From positions 1 through 10,477 of the forward strand of contig PETJ01000040.1 of NCBI GenBank assembly GCA_002781125.1: a DNA stretch of 10,477 nucleotides, read 5' to 3'. Source of the DNA: Candidatus Nealsonbacteria bacterium CG01_land_8_20_14_3_00_12 (GTDB lineage Bacteria; Patescibacteriota; Minisyncoccia; Minisyncoccales; PETJ01). The position numbers and the translations under genes are program-made. The notes under the pieces were generated by a model, which saw only the letters and a program-made list of their open reading frames with translations, was not told the DNA's origin and searched no databases. This document shows, one piece after another, positions 1 to 7,007 of this stretch. Position 1 is the stretch's first letter. Each line of letters opens with the position of its first letter.

Positions 1-88
1 CGGCTTCAGGGCTAGAACAAAAACCTTTGGAGGGAGAAGGGTTCTTTCTAGAAGAAGAAAGAAAGGGAGACGGAAACTATCGGTTTAA
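1..88 (+). CDS. rpmH: 50S ribosomal protein L34, 3' end only
   Basis: The reading frame beginning at base 2 is open to a TAA at 86-88 and encodes the last 28 residues of L34. It opens with GFRART and ends in the arginine/lysine-rich tail RRRKKGRRKLSV, which matches the family's conserved GFRxR...GR.VL..RR.KGR..L pattern. The start lies outside the window. L34 is a small basic protein of the large ribosomal subunit. rnpA follows after 5 nt, the arrangement found next to the replication origin in most bacteria. The residues FGG, where many L34 proteins have a shorter TKxGR segment, are a small local variation. The identification is firm because motif and gene context agree. Confidence 0.93.
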   Translation, partial: GFRARTKTFGGRRVLSRRRKKGRRKLSV

Positions 89-93
89 ATTCT

Positions 94-441
94 ATGTTAG
101 CAAAAAAGAATCGCCTGAAACGAAAAAAGGATTTTAAACTGATTTTAAAAGAAGGAAAGAGATTTAAAGAAGATTTTTTAATTTTAAAATTAAGGGAAAA
201 TAATTTAAAAGAAAGTCGATTCGGGTTTACAGTCTCCCTGAAGGTTTCCAAAAATACTACCTTAAGAAATAAAATCAGGAGAAGGTTAAGCGAGACAGTC
301 AAAATGAAATTTAAAAAAATAAAAAAAGGGATAGATGGGTTATTTATTGCCTGTCCGGGCTTGGAAACGAAAGATTTCTGGGAGATAGATGAGGCGGTAG
401 AGAAACTTTTTAAAAAAGCAAAAATATGCAATTTCTCGTAA
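94..441 (+). CDS. rnpA: Ribonuclease P protein component
   Basis: A 115-residue basic protein, normal length for RnpA, which binds the catalytic RNA of RNase P and helps it process the 5' end of pre-tRNA. The N-terminal part (KKNRLKRKKDF, residues 4-14) fits the family's opening. R42-F45 is the RFGF strand, and the signature RNR-type helix is at residues 58-65 (RNKIRRRL), the RNA-contacting surface. The ATG at 94 follows the rpmH stop by 5 nt without a Shine-Dalgarno motif, so it probably relies on coupling. The 3' end overlaps yidC by 16 nt. The antisense open frame over this gene is a shadow. Identification is by motif plus rpmH-rnpA-yidC order. Confidence 0.95.
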   Translation: MLAKKNRLKRKKDFKLILKEGKRFKEDFLILKLRENNLKESRFGFTVSLKVSKNTTLRNKIRRRLSETVKMKFKKIKKGIDGLFIACPGLETKDFWEIDEAVEKLFKKAKICNFS

Positions 442-1190
442 AAGCTTTTAATCTGATATTGTATCAACCTTTATTTAATGCCCTGGTTTTGTTATATGTA
501 TATTTGCCGGGTCATGATTTTGGGGTATCTATCATTTTCCTTACAGTTCTCATTAGATTGATTCTTTATCCCCTGATGGCCCAATCGATTAGCTCCCAAA
601 AAACTCTAGCAGAACTTCAACCAAGAATTCAAGAAATTCAGCAAAAATACCGGCAAGATAAAGAAAAACAGGCCCGGGCGATGATGGAACTTTACAAAAA
701 AGAAAAAATTAATCCCCTTGGTGGGTTGCTCCCCCTTTTAATTCAATTACCAATTTTGATTGCTCTTTATCAGCTATTTTGGAAGGGACTTCAACCGGAG
801 GCAATGGTTCTACTTTATGGCTTTGTCCCCAACCCGGGGGTAATTAACCCCAATTTTTTAGGGATAATTAAAAATTTAGCCGTACCTAGTTTGGGATTAG
901 CAGTTTTAGCCGGAATTTTGCAGTTTTTTCAATCAAAAATGATGATGCCTAAAAGCCAAAAATTGGCGAGAAGCGACAAAACAGCTCAATTTTCAGATAT
1001 GATTCAAAAACAGATGCTTTATTTTTTTCCAATTTTCACTGTTTTTATTCTTTGGAGATTTCCAGCTGCCATCGGTCTTTATTGGGTAGTTACTTCTCTA
1101 TTTTCAATTTTACAGCAACATTTAATTTTAAAGCCCCCGAAGGAAAGCAAGCTTCCTACGGGGCAGGCTAAATATGCTCAGTCAAAGTGA
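426..1190 (+). CDS. yidC: YidC/Oxa1 family membrane insertase
   Basis: A 254-residue insertase of the short type, without the large periplasmic domain of proteobacterial YidC. It inserts and folds membrane proteins alone or with SecYEG. Hydrophobic segments lie at about 12-28, 32-52, 98-119, 151-170 and 199-234. R44 in the first conserved helix (TVLIRLILYPL) corresponds to the groove arginine of the family. Residues 53-95 form the charged cytoplasmic hairpin (LQPRIQEIQQKY), and INPLGGLLPLLIQLPI (95-110) is the best family signature. The ATG at 426 lies inside the end of rnpA and no nearby Shine-Dalgarno motif is seen. The last 18 residues (PPKESKLPTGQ onward) are an odd tail encoded by an inverted repeat and overlapping jag by 17 nt. 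In this window it could serve the membrane proteins of the facing T4SS-like cluster, but that is only inference. Confidence 0.95.
   Translation: MQFLVKAFNLILYQPLFNALVLLYVYLPGHDFGVSIIFLTVLIRLILYPLMAQSISSQKTLAELQPRIQEIQQKYRQDKEKQARAMMELYKKEKINPLGGLLPLLIQLPILIALYQLFWKGLQPEAMVLLYGFVPNPGVINPNFLGIIKNLAVPSLGLAVLAGILQFFQSKMMMPKSQKLARSDKTAQFSDMIQKQMLYFFPIFTVFILWRFPAAIGLYWVVTSLFSILQQHLILKPPKESKLPTGQAKYAQSK
1133..1164 (+). repeat. Imperfect inverted repeat inside the yidC 3' end
   Basis: Arms 1133-1148 (gcccccgaaggaaagc) and 1151-1164 (gcttcctacggggc) pair with 13 base pairs, one A/A mismatch and two single-base bulges around a very small loop. It lies in frame and encodes the PPKESKLPTG tail of YidC. 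It ends 10 nt before the jag start. No T-run follows, so it is not a typical intrinsic terminator. It could be a mobile palindromic element that settled in a tolerant C-terminus, or a structure that modulates jag translation. The pairing is seen directly and the role is unknown. Confidence 0.7.
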
Positions 1191-1635
1191 TTTTGAAAAA
1201 ATAAAAGAAACAGTGAAGGAGTTTTTCGAAAAAACCACTTTCGAGGTTGAAATTGAGTTTCAGTCTCCCCAAGACCAAACCCTCCCCATCAATATAAAGA
1301 TTGACGAACCCCAGATTTTAATTGGAGAAGGAGGCCAGACTTTAGTTGAAATTCAACACCTTTTAAAAGCAATTTTAAAAAGAAAAATTTCCGACTCTTT
1401 TTTTATTGACCTCGACATCAATGGTTATAAAAAGAAAAAAATAGAGTATTTAAAAGAATTGGCTAGAACTGTTGCTGACGAAGTTGGCATAACTAAAAAA
1501 GAAAAAATTCTCTCACCTATGCCAGCTTATGAGAGAAGAATTATTCATTTGGAATTGGCCGGGAGAAGTGATGTTACTACCGAAAGTATCGGCCAAGAAC
1601 CAGAAAGAAGAATAGTTATCAGCCCATATCCCTAA
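1174..1635 (+). CDS. jag: KH/R3H-domain RNA-binding protein (Jag/KhpB-like)
   Basis: A 153-residue protein with a KH domain and an R3H domain but without the Jag-N domain that fronts many firmicute versions. The KH loop is GEGG at 51-54, followed by QTLVEIQHLLKAIL, the usual helix after the GxxG loop. The lysine-rich helix around 86-105 (YKKKKIEYLKELA) follows. The R3H signature is at 118-127, with R121/R122 and H125 in AYERRIIHLEL, after the typical PMP lead. Jag/KhpB proteins bind RNA and influence cell envelope and division in Gram-positive bacteria, and the gene nearly always follows yidC, as here. The ATG lies 17 nt inside yidC and suggests coupling. The last gene of the + strand run ends 14 nt from the opposing operon, with no clear terminator. 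Confidence 0.92.
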   Translation: MLSQSDFEKIKETVKEFFEKTTFEVEIEFQSPQDQTLPINIKIDEPQILIGEGGQTLVEIQHLLKAILKRKISDSFFIDLDINGYKKKKIEYLKELARTVADEVGITKKEKILSPMPAYERRIIHLELAGRSDVTTESIGQEPERRIVISPYP

Positions 1636-1649
1636 GAAACTCTCAGCAG

Positions 1650-3116
1650 TTATTTTCTAGCTTTAATAATAAAGGAGCTCAGGCAGTCGCTCCTTCCTAA
1701 CCAACCACATTGTCCAATTCGGAAAGGCCTAAAATCGGGTTTGCTCTCAGTAAAAACCTCGCAATCTCCTTTATAATCCGGGTCTCTAAATAAAAGGGCA
1801 ACGTAGTGACCATCCATTTCCATTGCGGAAATTCGGTCGCCGCAATCCTTTGAGTCACAGTTATCTCCTCCGCATTTTTCAATATCGTGAAGATTGGCTT
1901 CGGTACCATTGGCTTCTTGGTAGAATCCGGTCTTCGACGGTAAGGCACAGCCAGTATAATTTTTATCTTCCCAAAATCTTACGCCCCCGACATACCTACA
2001 AACTCCAGCGGACCAGTAGCAATAACTCATCGCTTTGCAGCCAGCTTCCGTTAGATAATTTTGGCAGTCTTCTCCGACAGGTTTCAAGTAAACAGTGATT
2101 GAGGAAACACTAAGGGTGTCAGATACGCTTTGGCAATTAACATCGCCCTGCTCTTGGTCATAAAGCACAGCTTCACCCATATAATTTTCTTTTTCATGTA
2201 AGATAGCAGCGAATTTTGTTTCCCCTTTACTATCGTAACGAAATTTTATTGATTGAGTTTTATTATCAAACTCTTGGAGGGTAGCTGAACTTGACTGATA
2301 GATTACATAATCTTCGCCATATTTATTACCAGTACAATTTTCGGTGGCATAAAGATAAACGCCGGGAGGATGGGAGTCTAATTTAACAGACTTAGGTTGA
2401 GCTACGGCATATGGTTGGCAATCATTTTTCTGATAATTGGTTTCATCATATTTTTTTATTGAACCTAGATAATCATTTCCAGAATAAAACTCAATAGTTA
2501 AATCTTGGGGATTGGATAAGAATCTTATCGAGCTGATTTTATAAGTTCCATCTGTTCCCCAATCCAAAATAACTGTTGAATCTTTAGTTGCATATAATGC
2601 TGGGTAGCTCTGGTTTATCAGAAACTCATTTATATCTTCAGGTTTGCCAGTAGTAGGGGTTTCCCCGCAATCATTGGAATTAGCATAAATTTTAATTCCT
2701 CCCGTGGCTGGCTCGAGCGGCGGTTTGGCCGGAAGGACTAATTGGGGATTAATTGTGTTTAGAATTAAAAAAGAAGAAAGGATGATAATCAAACCCAAAA
2801 AACTGGCCGTAACCTGGTCTTTGGCATCTGATATTTTTGCCGGGTCTCCGGTTGAGGTTAGATAAAGAATTCCGCCATAAATCATTGCCCCGAAAGCAAC
2901 CAAACCAGAAATTATTATTGTGAAAGTAAAAACATATCTGAGATAGTCGGGAAGAGCGGTTTTTGTGGTCATGGGTGTTTGAACTCCTGGGACAGCTGGA
3001 TAAATAATCTCCAGCTTTCTTTGTTGAGCAAAACAAAAACTACTAAAAAGTAAGATTAAAAAACTAATTAAAACAAATAGCAAAAATGTCCTTTGAAAAA
3101 TTTTCATATTTTTCAT
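1650..3116 (-). CDS. Pilin-headed surface protein with beta/gamma-crystallin-like repeats
   Basis: A 488-residue protein. Residues 1-30 are a signal peptide ending SFCFA, with cleavage likely before QQRK. Residues 31-125 form a VirB2/TrbC-like unit: a conserved TTKTALPDYLRY stretch, two membrane helices (about 62-84 and 103-121) joined by a short polar loop, and a closing NTINPQLV. A P-rich linker follows, then some 340 extracellular residues. Units at about 252-295, 300-345, 376-435 and 438-488 each begin with a short strand, an aromatic/acidic turn and a (N/D)Y-x-G step, and end in an S-rich strand. This is the beta/gamma-crystallin Greek-key pattern, and a weaker fifth unit may lie at 180-245. 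Cysteines are moderate in number and suggest disulfides. The head is a paralogue of the head at 4422-7004. The ATG at 3116 gives a good signal peptide, and a second ATG at residue 4 is possible. Last gene of the operon, probably a displayed binding protein by inference. Confidence 0.75.
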   Translation of the reverse strand: MKNMKIFQRTFLLFVLISFLILLFSSFCFAQQRKLEIIYPAVPGVQTPMTTKTALPDYLRYVFTFTIIISGLVAFGAMIYGGILYLTSTGDPAKISDAKDQVTASFLGLIIILSSFLILNTINPQLVLPAKPPLEPATGGIKIYANSNDCGETPTTGKPEDINEFLINQSYPALYATKDSTVILDWGTDGTYKISSIRFLSNPQDLTIEFYSGNDYLGSIKKYDETNYQKNDCQPYAVAQPKSVKLDSHPPGVYLYATENCTGNKYGEDYVIYQSSSATLQEFDNKTQSIKFRYDSKGETKFAAILHEKENYMGEAVLYDQEQGDVNCQSVSDTLSVSSITVYLKPVGEDCQNYLTEAGCKAMSYCYWSAGVCRYVGGVRFWEDKNYTGCALPSKTGFYQEANGTEANLHDIEKCGGDNCDSKDCGDRISAMEMDGHYVALLFRDPDYKGDCEVFTESKPDFRPFRIGQCGWLGRSDCLSSFIIKARK

Positions 3117-3118
3117 TT

Positions 3119-3150
3119 ATTCGTATATTAGTATGGATTCGTAATTCGTA
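3119..3150. repeat. ATTCGTA short repeats in the largest gap of the operon
   Basis: The 40-nt gap 3117-3156 is the only noticeable intergenic space in the window. ATTCGTA occurs three times on the + strand, at 3119-3125, 3137-3143 and 3144-3150, the last two directly adjacent. The stretch has no good pair of promoter hexamers at normal spacing and no hairpin. From memory, similar TTCGTA-rich spacers occur in other Patescibacteria genomes, which would make it one copy of a dispersed element. That cannot be tested from this window. Confidence 0.6.
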
Positions 3151-3156
3151 GGGTTT

Positions 3157-4428
3157 TTACATTTGGCAACAATAATAATTAGTTGGGTAACAACCCTCTT
3201 CTTTGCCGAAATCAAGCCACTCTTTTATCATCTCCCATAATATTCTACCACTAAGCCAGATAATCTTTCCTAAAATTTGGAAAAAAACTACTGGTCTTTG
3301 CCACCAAGGTTTCTCTCCCATTTCTGCCCAGAGGTTTTGAATTTCTTCCGCCTCTTCCATAATCTGTAAGGTAAGACAAGCTGTTTGGTCATCGTCAAAA
3401 AGGCCCATCTGGGTTACCTGTTCGCAGGTTAGGAGGTGTTTGCCAACTTTTTTCCCTTCTAAAACTTCAGGATATTCTTCAGCCGGAATCCAGCATTGAG
3501 CTAACTCACACCTCGAAAAATCGAGTTGTTCTAAAATATAAGACCTCCGGAATTTAAAATTATCTGGTAGCGCCTCTCCTCCGGGAGTTTTTTCTTCAAT
3601 GTCATTTACCAGTGCTTTCTGAAGATTCTCCATCTCGGTATAGCCATTAAGGATTGGCCCGAAATATTGACCGCAGCACCCCCAACAAGAATAGGGAGAG
3701 CACGTTTCTTTACAATAGGGCTCGCCAGTATCTGGGTCTGAACCCTCCTTTTTACAATATTGGCAAGTAATTACATCCCTCGGCTTTTTCGGATCAGGAG
3801 CGTACTCTTCTGACCAGCAACATCTTTCTCCGCATTGGTCGCAACTCTTACATTGGCTGGCATCTTCTTTGCATTCATCTCCCGCATAAATTCCTCGCGG
3901 AACAAACCTGGCTTCAGTCGGGCAGCGAGGATCTTGACCAGCTTTAAGAACTCCGGCAGCAATATAATAGGATTTATAACAGCCGGTCTGACACCAATCC
4001 TGGCAATTCCAAGTCTTATAATCAGTTAAGATTTCATCAGCCTTATCTGCCATTTGTCTGCCATCAGCAATCATTCCTCCAAATTCAGCTAACATTCTCC
4101 CAGCTAAATAGCTCGTTCTATCTAACATTTCTCCAATTGGAATTTCTACTCCGCAGGTCCACTCACCTGTCCCTTCCAAAGGAAGACAGGACTTATTGGT
4201 AAAAGTTTTAGCTCCTATTTTACAAGGGATTGAACAGTTAATACAGGAACAGCTATCAGTTTTTTCGTCGTATTCAAGTTCAGGACAGCCGGGAGGGCAA
4301 GAAACATTTTCGCATGGGTTATCAGCAGCAAAAACTCCCCTCTCTTTAGTATATAAAAAATTAGGGGTTAAAGAAAGGAAAAAAGAAAGAATTAAAATAA
4401 TTGCAGTTTGTTTTTTTAGTTTTACCAT
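3157..4428 (-). CDS. Secreted cysteine-rich protein of the T4SS-like cluster
   Basis: A 423-residue protein counted from the ATG at 4428, which overlaps the preceding gene as ATGGTAA. A TTG five codons upstream is also in frame but less likely. Residues 1-35 are a signal peptide (lysines, hydrophobic core, VFAA before DNP). The mature protein has 33 cysteines, many as CxxC or CC pairs, notably CKSCDQCGERCC at about 193-204 and CWGCC near 248-252. A helical stretch follows the VEIP(I)G motif at 94-98 and leads into CQDWCQTGC (142-150), an order also seen in the protein at 4422-7004. The C-terminal part is helical and tryptophan-rich (about 375-407) and might lie on or in a membrane. No catalytic family is recognised. 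Disulfide-held structural protein or metal-binding domains are both possible. Its place between two pilin-headed proteins suggests it acts with them outside the cell. Confidence 0.7.
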   Translation of the reverse strand: MVKLKKQTAIILILSFFLSLTPNFLYTKERGVFAADNPCENVSCPPGCPELEYDEKTDSCSCINCSIPCKIGAKTFTNKSCLPLEGTGEWTCGVEIPIGEMLDRTSYLAGRMLAEFGGMIADGRQMADKADEILTDYKTWNCQDWCQTGCYKSYYIAAGVLKAGQDPRCPTEARFVPRGIYAGDECKEDASQCKSCDQCGERCCWSEEYAPDPKKPRDVITCQYCKKEGSDPDTGEPYCKETCSPYSCWGCCGQYFGPILNGYTEMENLQKALVNDIEEKTPGGEALPDNFKFRRSYILEQLDFSRCELAQCWIPAEEYPEVLEGKKVGKHLLTCEQVTQMGLFDDDQTACLTLQIMEEAEEIQNLWAEMGEKPWWQRPVVFFQILGKIIWLSGRILWEMIKEWLDFGKEEGCYPTNYYCCQM

Positions 4429-7004
4429 AATGGTTTGTGACAATAGAAAATGGCTGGGTCAAAACCTTCAATCCAAGGGACCTCTCTCTCAATATTTTTC
4501 CATTCCGGAACCTCTTCAATTTTTATATTGGCTAATTCCGGAATCCTTAATTGGTCATAACTAATCGGGTCTTCTTGACAAAGTCGCATTAAATCACTGG
4601 CATCTAAAACCCAGAGCAAATCCCTTTGAAAATCATTGATGAGTTTGAGATTGGTTCTGGTCTCGTCTAAATTATCTAATAGTTCTGCCCATTCGGCTTC
4701 TTCATCATCCGGCGTCTTCCAGTCACCAGTTCTGATTAAAATTTCTTTTATCACTTCTTTGGCATGAGGGTCGGCAATGAGTAAATTGAGATTTTCTTCC
4801 TCCTCAAGAAGAATTTGAAGAACCTCTCTTATTGACAATAGATTTCTTAATCTTGTATCATCTCCGACTAAAATATTTTTTAAGGCCTCCTCGCTCTTTA
4901 ACATCCTTTCTAAGTTTTCATCATTTCTCAAGACCAAAATTAATTTTTCCCTGAGGGTTTCTTCGCTTTGTAATTTGCCCCTCATCTCATTGACCAGAGA
5001 ATTAAAATCAGGATAGGGGATGATCCCCATCCCGATACTGTTTGGGTTTTTGGGAGTGCCATAGACGGGATTGTCATTTCTATCTTTGCCCGAAATATAA
5101 TCTCCTTTTCTTTCCTGGCCAACTTTAATTGAATAATTACTTCCCCAATTTTCTTCCTCAGAACTTTCCCCTTGGGGATTCATTCTTTCCATCGAAGTTT
5201 TGGAAACGAAATCGCCGGCAAACCAACTCGAGCCGCAATTTACTTCCTCGACCAAATTACCGAACTCATCATAAAGCAATAGGGTTTCACCACTATCTGA
5301 TAAATTTCCACTATAAATTAAATTAGCAGTAATATCGGAAACAGTATTTTCATTATTTTCTAAAAGGTAAAATCCCTGAGCTGGAATAGTCCCCGAAAGA
5401 TTGATTTCAAATTTGTTTTTGACAGCCAGTTTCCAATTGGAAAGGTCAATGTTTTCTTTGCTATTATTATATAACTCAATCCACTGATCAGTTGGGTCAG
5501 CTGTAGTTCCCATCCAGGCAATCTCGTTAATGGCCACTTCATTTTTCAAAAGGTCAAGGTTCCGCAACATGGTCTTAGCCAAATTCTTATCAGTTGATAA
5601 CAAGTCACCTTCAATCAAATATTTCATCACCGATTTAATTCCCAAAATCGTCTTTAATTTTTGAGAATCAACTGGTTCACCAACCAGTATCTTTTTAATC
5701 AGATCTTTAGTGTCGGGATTTTTTAAAAAGCATTCAGTTATACCTATCTCTTCAGCTGGTGGGCAGGTATCGCCAGGGCAACAGATTTTTTTATTTTTTT
5801 CCATTTCCTCAGTTAAAGGAAAAAGACCCAATTTTAATCTCAGCTCTTTTAAGGCCGTTTTAATATCACTAATATTTGGATAAGGATCTTCCTCCCCTTC
5901 TTCGAGTAAATTTTTATCAATGAGAGCCCTCACCAAGATGTCTTCATAAGGTTTACTGGGGTCATCAGGATTACAACAAACCGGTTTTCCTTCAGCATCC
6001 TTTTTTATACAAATGCAATTGGTTCTTGGAATTTCACTGGATTCAAAACCACAATTTAGGCATTTACATTCCTGGAAGAACTCACAACTATTAGCAGGGC
6101 ATTCTTGGTAATAATACTCGCGAACCATTCCTTTGTTTTCACAAGAAGGATAAACTCCGCAGTTTTCCCAACAGCCTTCATTTTTGGTTCCTTCACAATA
6201 AAGATTGGCTAAAGGATTGCTCGAATTGCAATTTTTCCAATTTCCTGTTGCTTCATCTAGCTCACAGATTTCACTACACTTAGCCCAATTACAAACATTT
6301 TTACAGCAATCTCGGCAACAATTTTGGCAATCATATAATTTTTGCAATTCCTCTACTGGTTCTTTTAATTTTTTCCCCTTAATCTTAATTGCATCAGATA
6401 ATCCCTTGATACACCCTAATCGGTCTCGGGTAGCTAAAGAACCAGCTATGGCATCCCCATTTTCATTAAATAAATAACAATCAGCCGGCTTATACGGTGA
6501 CGAGTCGCTTTTCCCCCAGAGATTTTCAATTAAACCACCCAAAGGAATTTCAACATAGCTAGCTGCTTTAATTTTGGGAGGACCAGGGGCTGATGGGCCA
6601 GTCGGCGCTCCAGGCGGTAGGGAAACTTCGAAAGCGACCAATTGAGGATTAATTGTATTTAAAATTAGGTAAGCCGAAATTAAAATAATTAAACCTAAAA
6701 TCCCGGCTGACATCTGAGATTGGGCGTCTTTCTGGGCAGAAGGAGAACCGCCGGAAATTAAATAACGAACCCCGCCATAAATAAAAGAACCAAAAGCAAT
6801 CAGGGCTCCAACAAATAAAGATAATTGGAAAATGTATCTAATGTAATCAGGTAAAGCAGTTTTGGTAGTAATTGGAGTGAGAGCCCCTGGAATTTTAGGA
6901 TAGGTAACCTCTAAAGATTTTTGGGCAAAAACAAAAGATGCCCCTAAAAAAAGAAAAAGGAGCAAAAATAAAACTAATATTTTACTTTTCTTGGTTTTTA
7001 GCAT
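4422..7004 (-). CDS. Pilin-headed multidomain surface protein with Cys-rich and lamin-tail (LTD) domains
   Basis: An 860-residue protein. Residues 1-27 are a signal peptide (SFVFA before QKS). Residues 28-123 are a VirB2/TrbC-like head with TTKTALPDYIRY, membrane helices at about 56-80 and 100-118, and NTINPQLV. The linker at 129-143 is Pro/Gly-rich. Residues 151-425 hold 28 cysteines, including the cluster CQNCCRDCCKNVC at 226-238, after a VEIPLGG motif. Residues 428-485 are short acidic/leucine helices. Residues 488-625 are a clear lamin-tail domain: VAINEIAWMGT, DQWIELYNNS, IDLSNWKL, then QGFYLLEN and the late strands. Residues 665-757 return to roughly ten-residue helical repeats. LTD modules in bacteria occur on secreted and surface proteins and are thought to bind protein, carbohydrate or DNA. 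The ATG at 7004 lies 3 nt after the preceding stop, without a Shine-Dalgarno motif. The family as a whole is not one I can name. Confidence 0.75.
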   Translation of the reverse strand: MLKTKKSKILVLFLLLFLFLGASFVFAQKSLEVTYPKIPGALTPITTKTALPDYIRYIFQLSLFVGALIAFGSFIYGGVRYLISGGSPSAQKDAQSQMSAGILGLIILISAYLILNTINPQLVAFEVSLPPGAPTGPSAPGPPKIKAASYVEIPLGGLIENLWGKSDSSPYKPADCYLFNENGDAIAGSLATRDRLGCIKGLSDAIKIKGKKLKEPVEELQKLYDCQNCCRDCCKNVCNWAKCSEICELDEATGNWKNCNSSNPLANLYCEGTKNEGCWENCGVYPSCENKGMVREYYYQECPANSCEFFQECKCLNCGFESSEIPRTNCICIKKDAEGKPVCCNPDDPSKPYEDILVRALIDKNLLEEGEEDPYPNISDIKTALKELRLKLGLFPLTEEMEKNKKICCPGDTCPPAEEIGITECFLKNPDTKDLIKKILVGEPVDSQKLKTILGIKSVMKYLIEGDLLSTDKNLAKTMLRNLDLLKNEVAINEIAWMGTTADPTDQWIELYNNSKENIDLSNWKLAVKNKFEINLSGTIPAQGFYLLENNENTVSDITANLIYSGNLSDSGETLLLYDEFGNLVEEVNCGSSWFAGDFVSKTSMERMNPQGESSEEENWGSNYSIKVGQERKGDYISGKDRNDNPVYGTPKNPNSIGMGIIPYPDFNSLVNEMRGKLQSEETLREKLILVLRNDENLERMLKSEEALKNILVGDDTRLRNLLSIREVLQILLEEEENLNLLIADPHAKEVIKEILIRTGDWKTPDDEEAEWAELLDNLDETRTNLKLINDFQRDLLWVLDASDLMRLCQEDPISYDQLRIPELANIKIEEVPEWKNIEREVPWIEGFDPAIFYCHKPLW

Positions 7005-7007
7005 TTA

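Noticed and set aside
48-467. 139-residue open frame on the - strand opposite rnpA
   Set aside because: It lies fully over rpmH-rnpA-yidC, is Phe/Ser/Leu-rich low-complexity sequence as expected from the antisense of Lys-rich codons, and has no family resemblance.
1672-1695. Inverted repeat aaggagc/gctcctt as a bidirectional terminator between the converging operons
   Set aside because: The stem is 7 bp with a 10-nt loop, lies inside the coding end of the - strand gene and is followed by no T-run on either strand.
1823-2098. Open frames on the opposite strand or other frames within 1697-8036
   Set aside because: They overlap long genes with signal peptides, conserved domains or Walker motifs, and their translations show no recognisable features.
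3117-3170. Promoter for the last pilin-headed gene
   Set aside because: A TAATAT box can be read on the - strand at 3125-3130, but the nearest -35-like TTGCCA (3164-3169) is 33 nt away, and closer candidates are poor and wrongly spaced.
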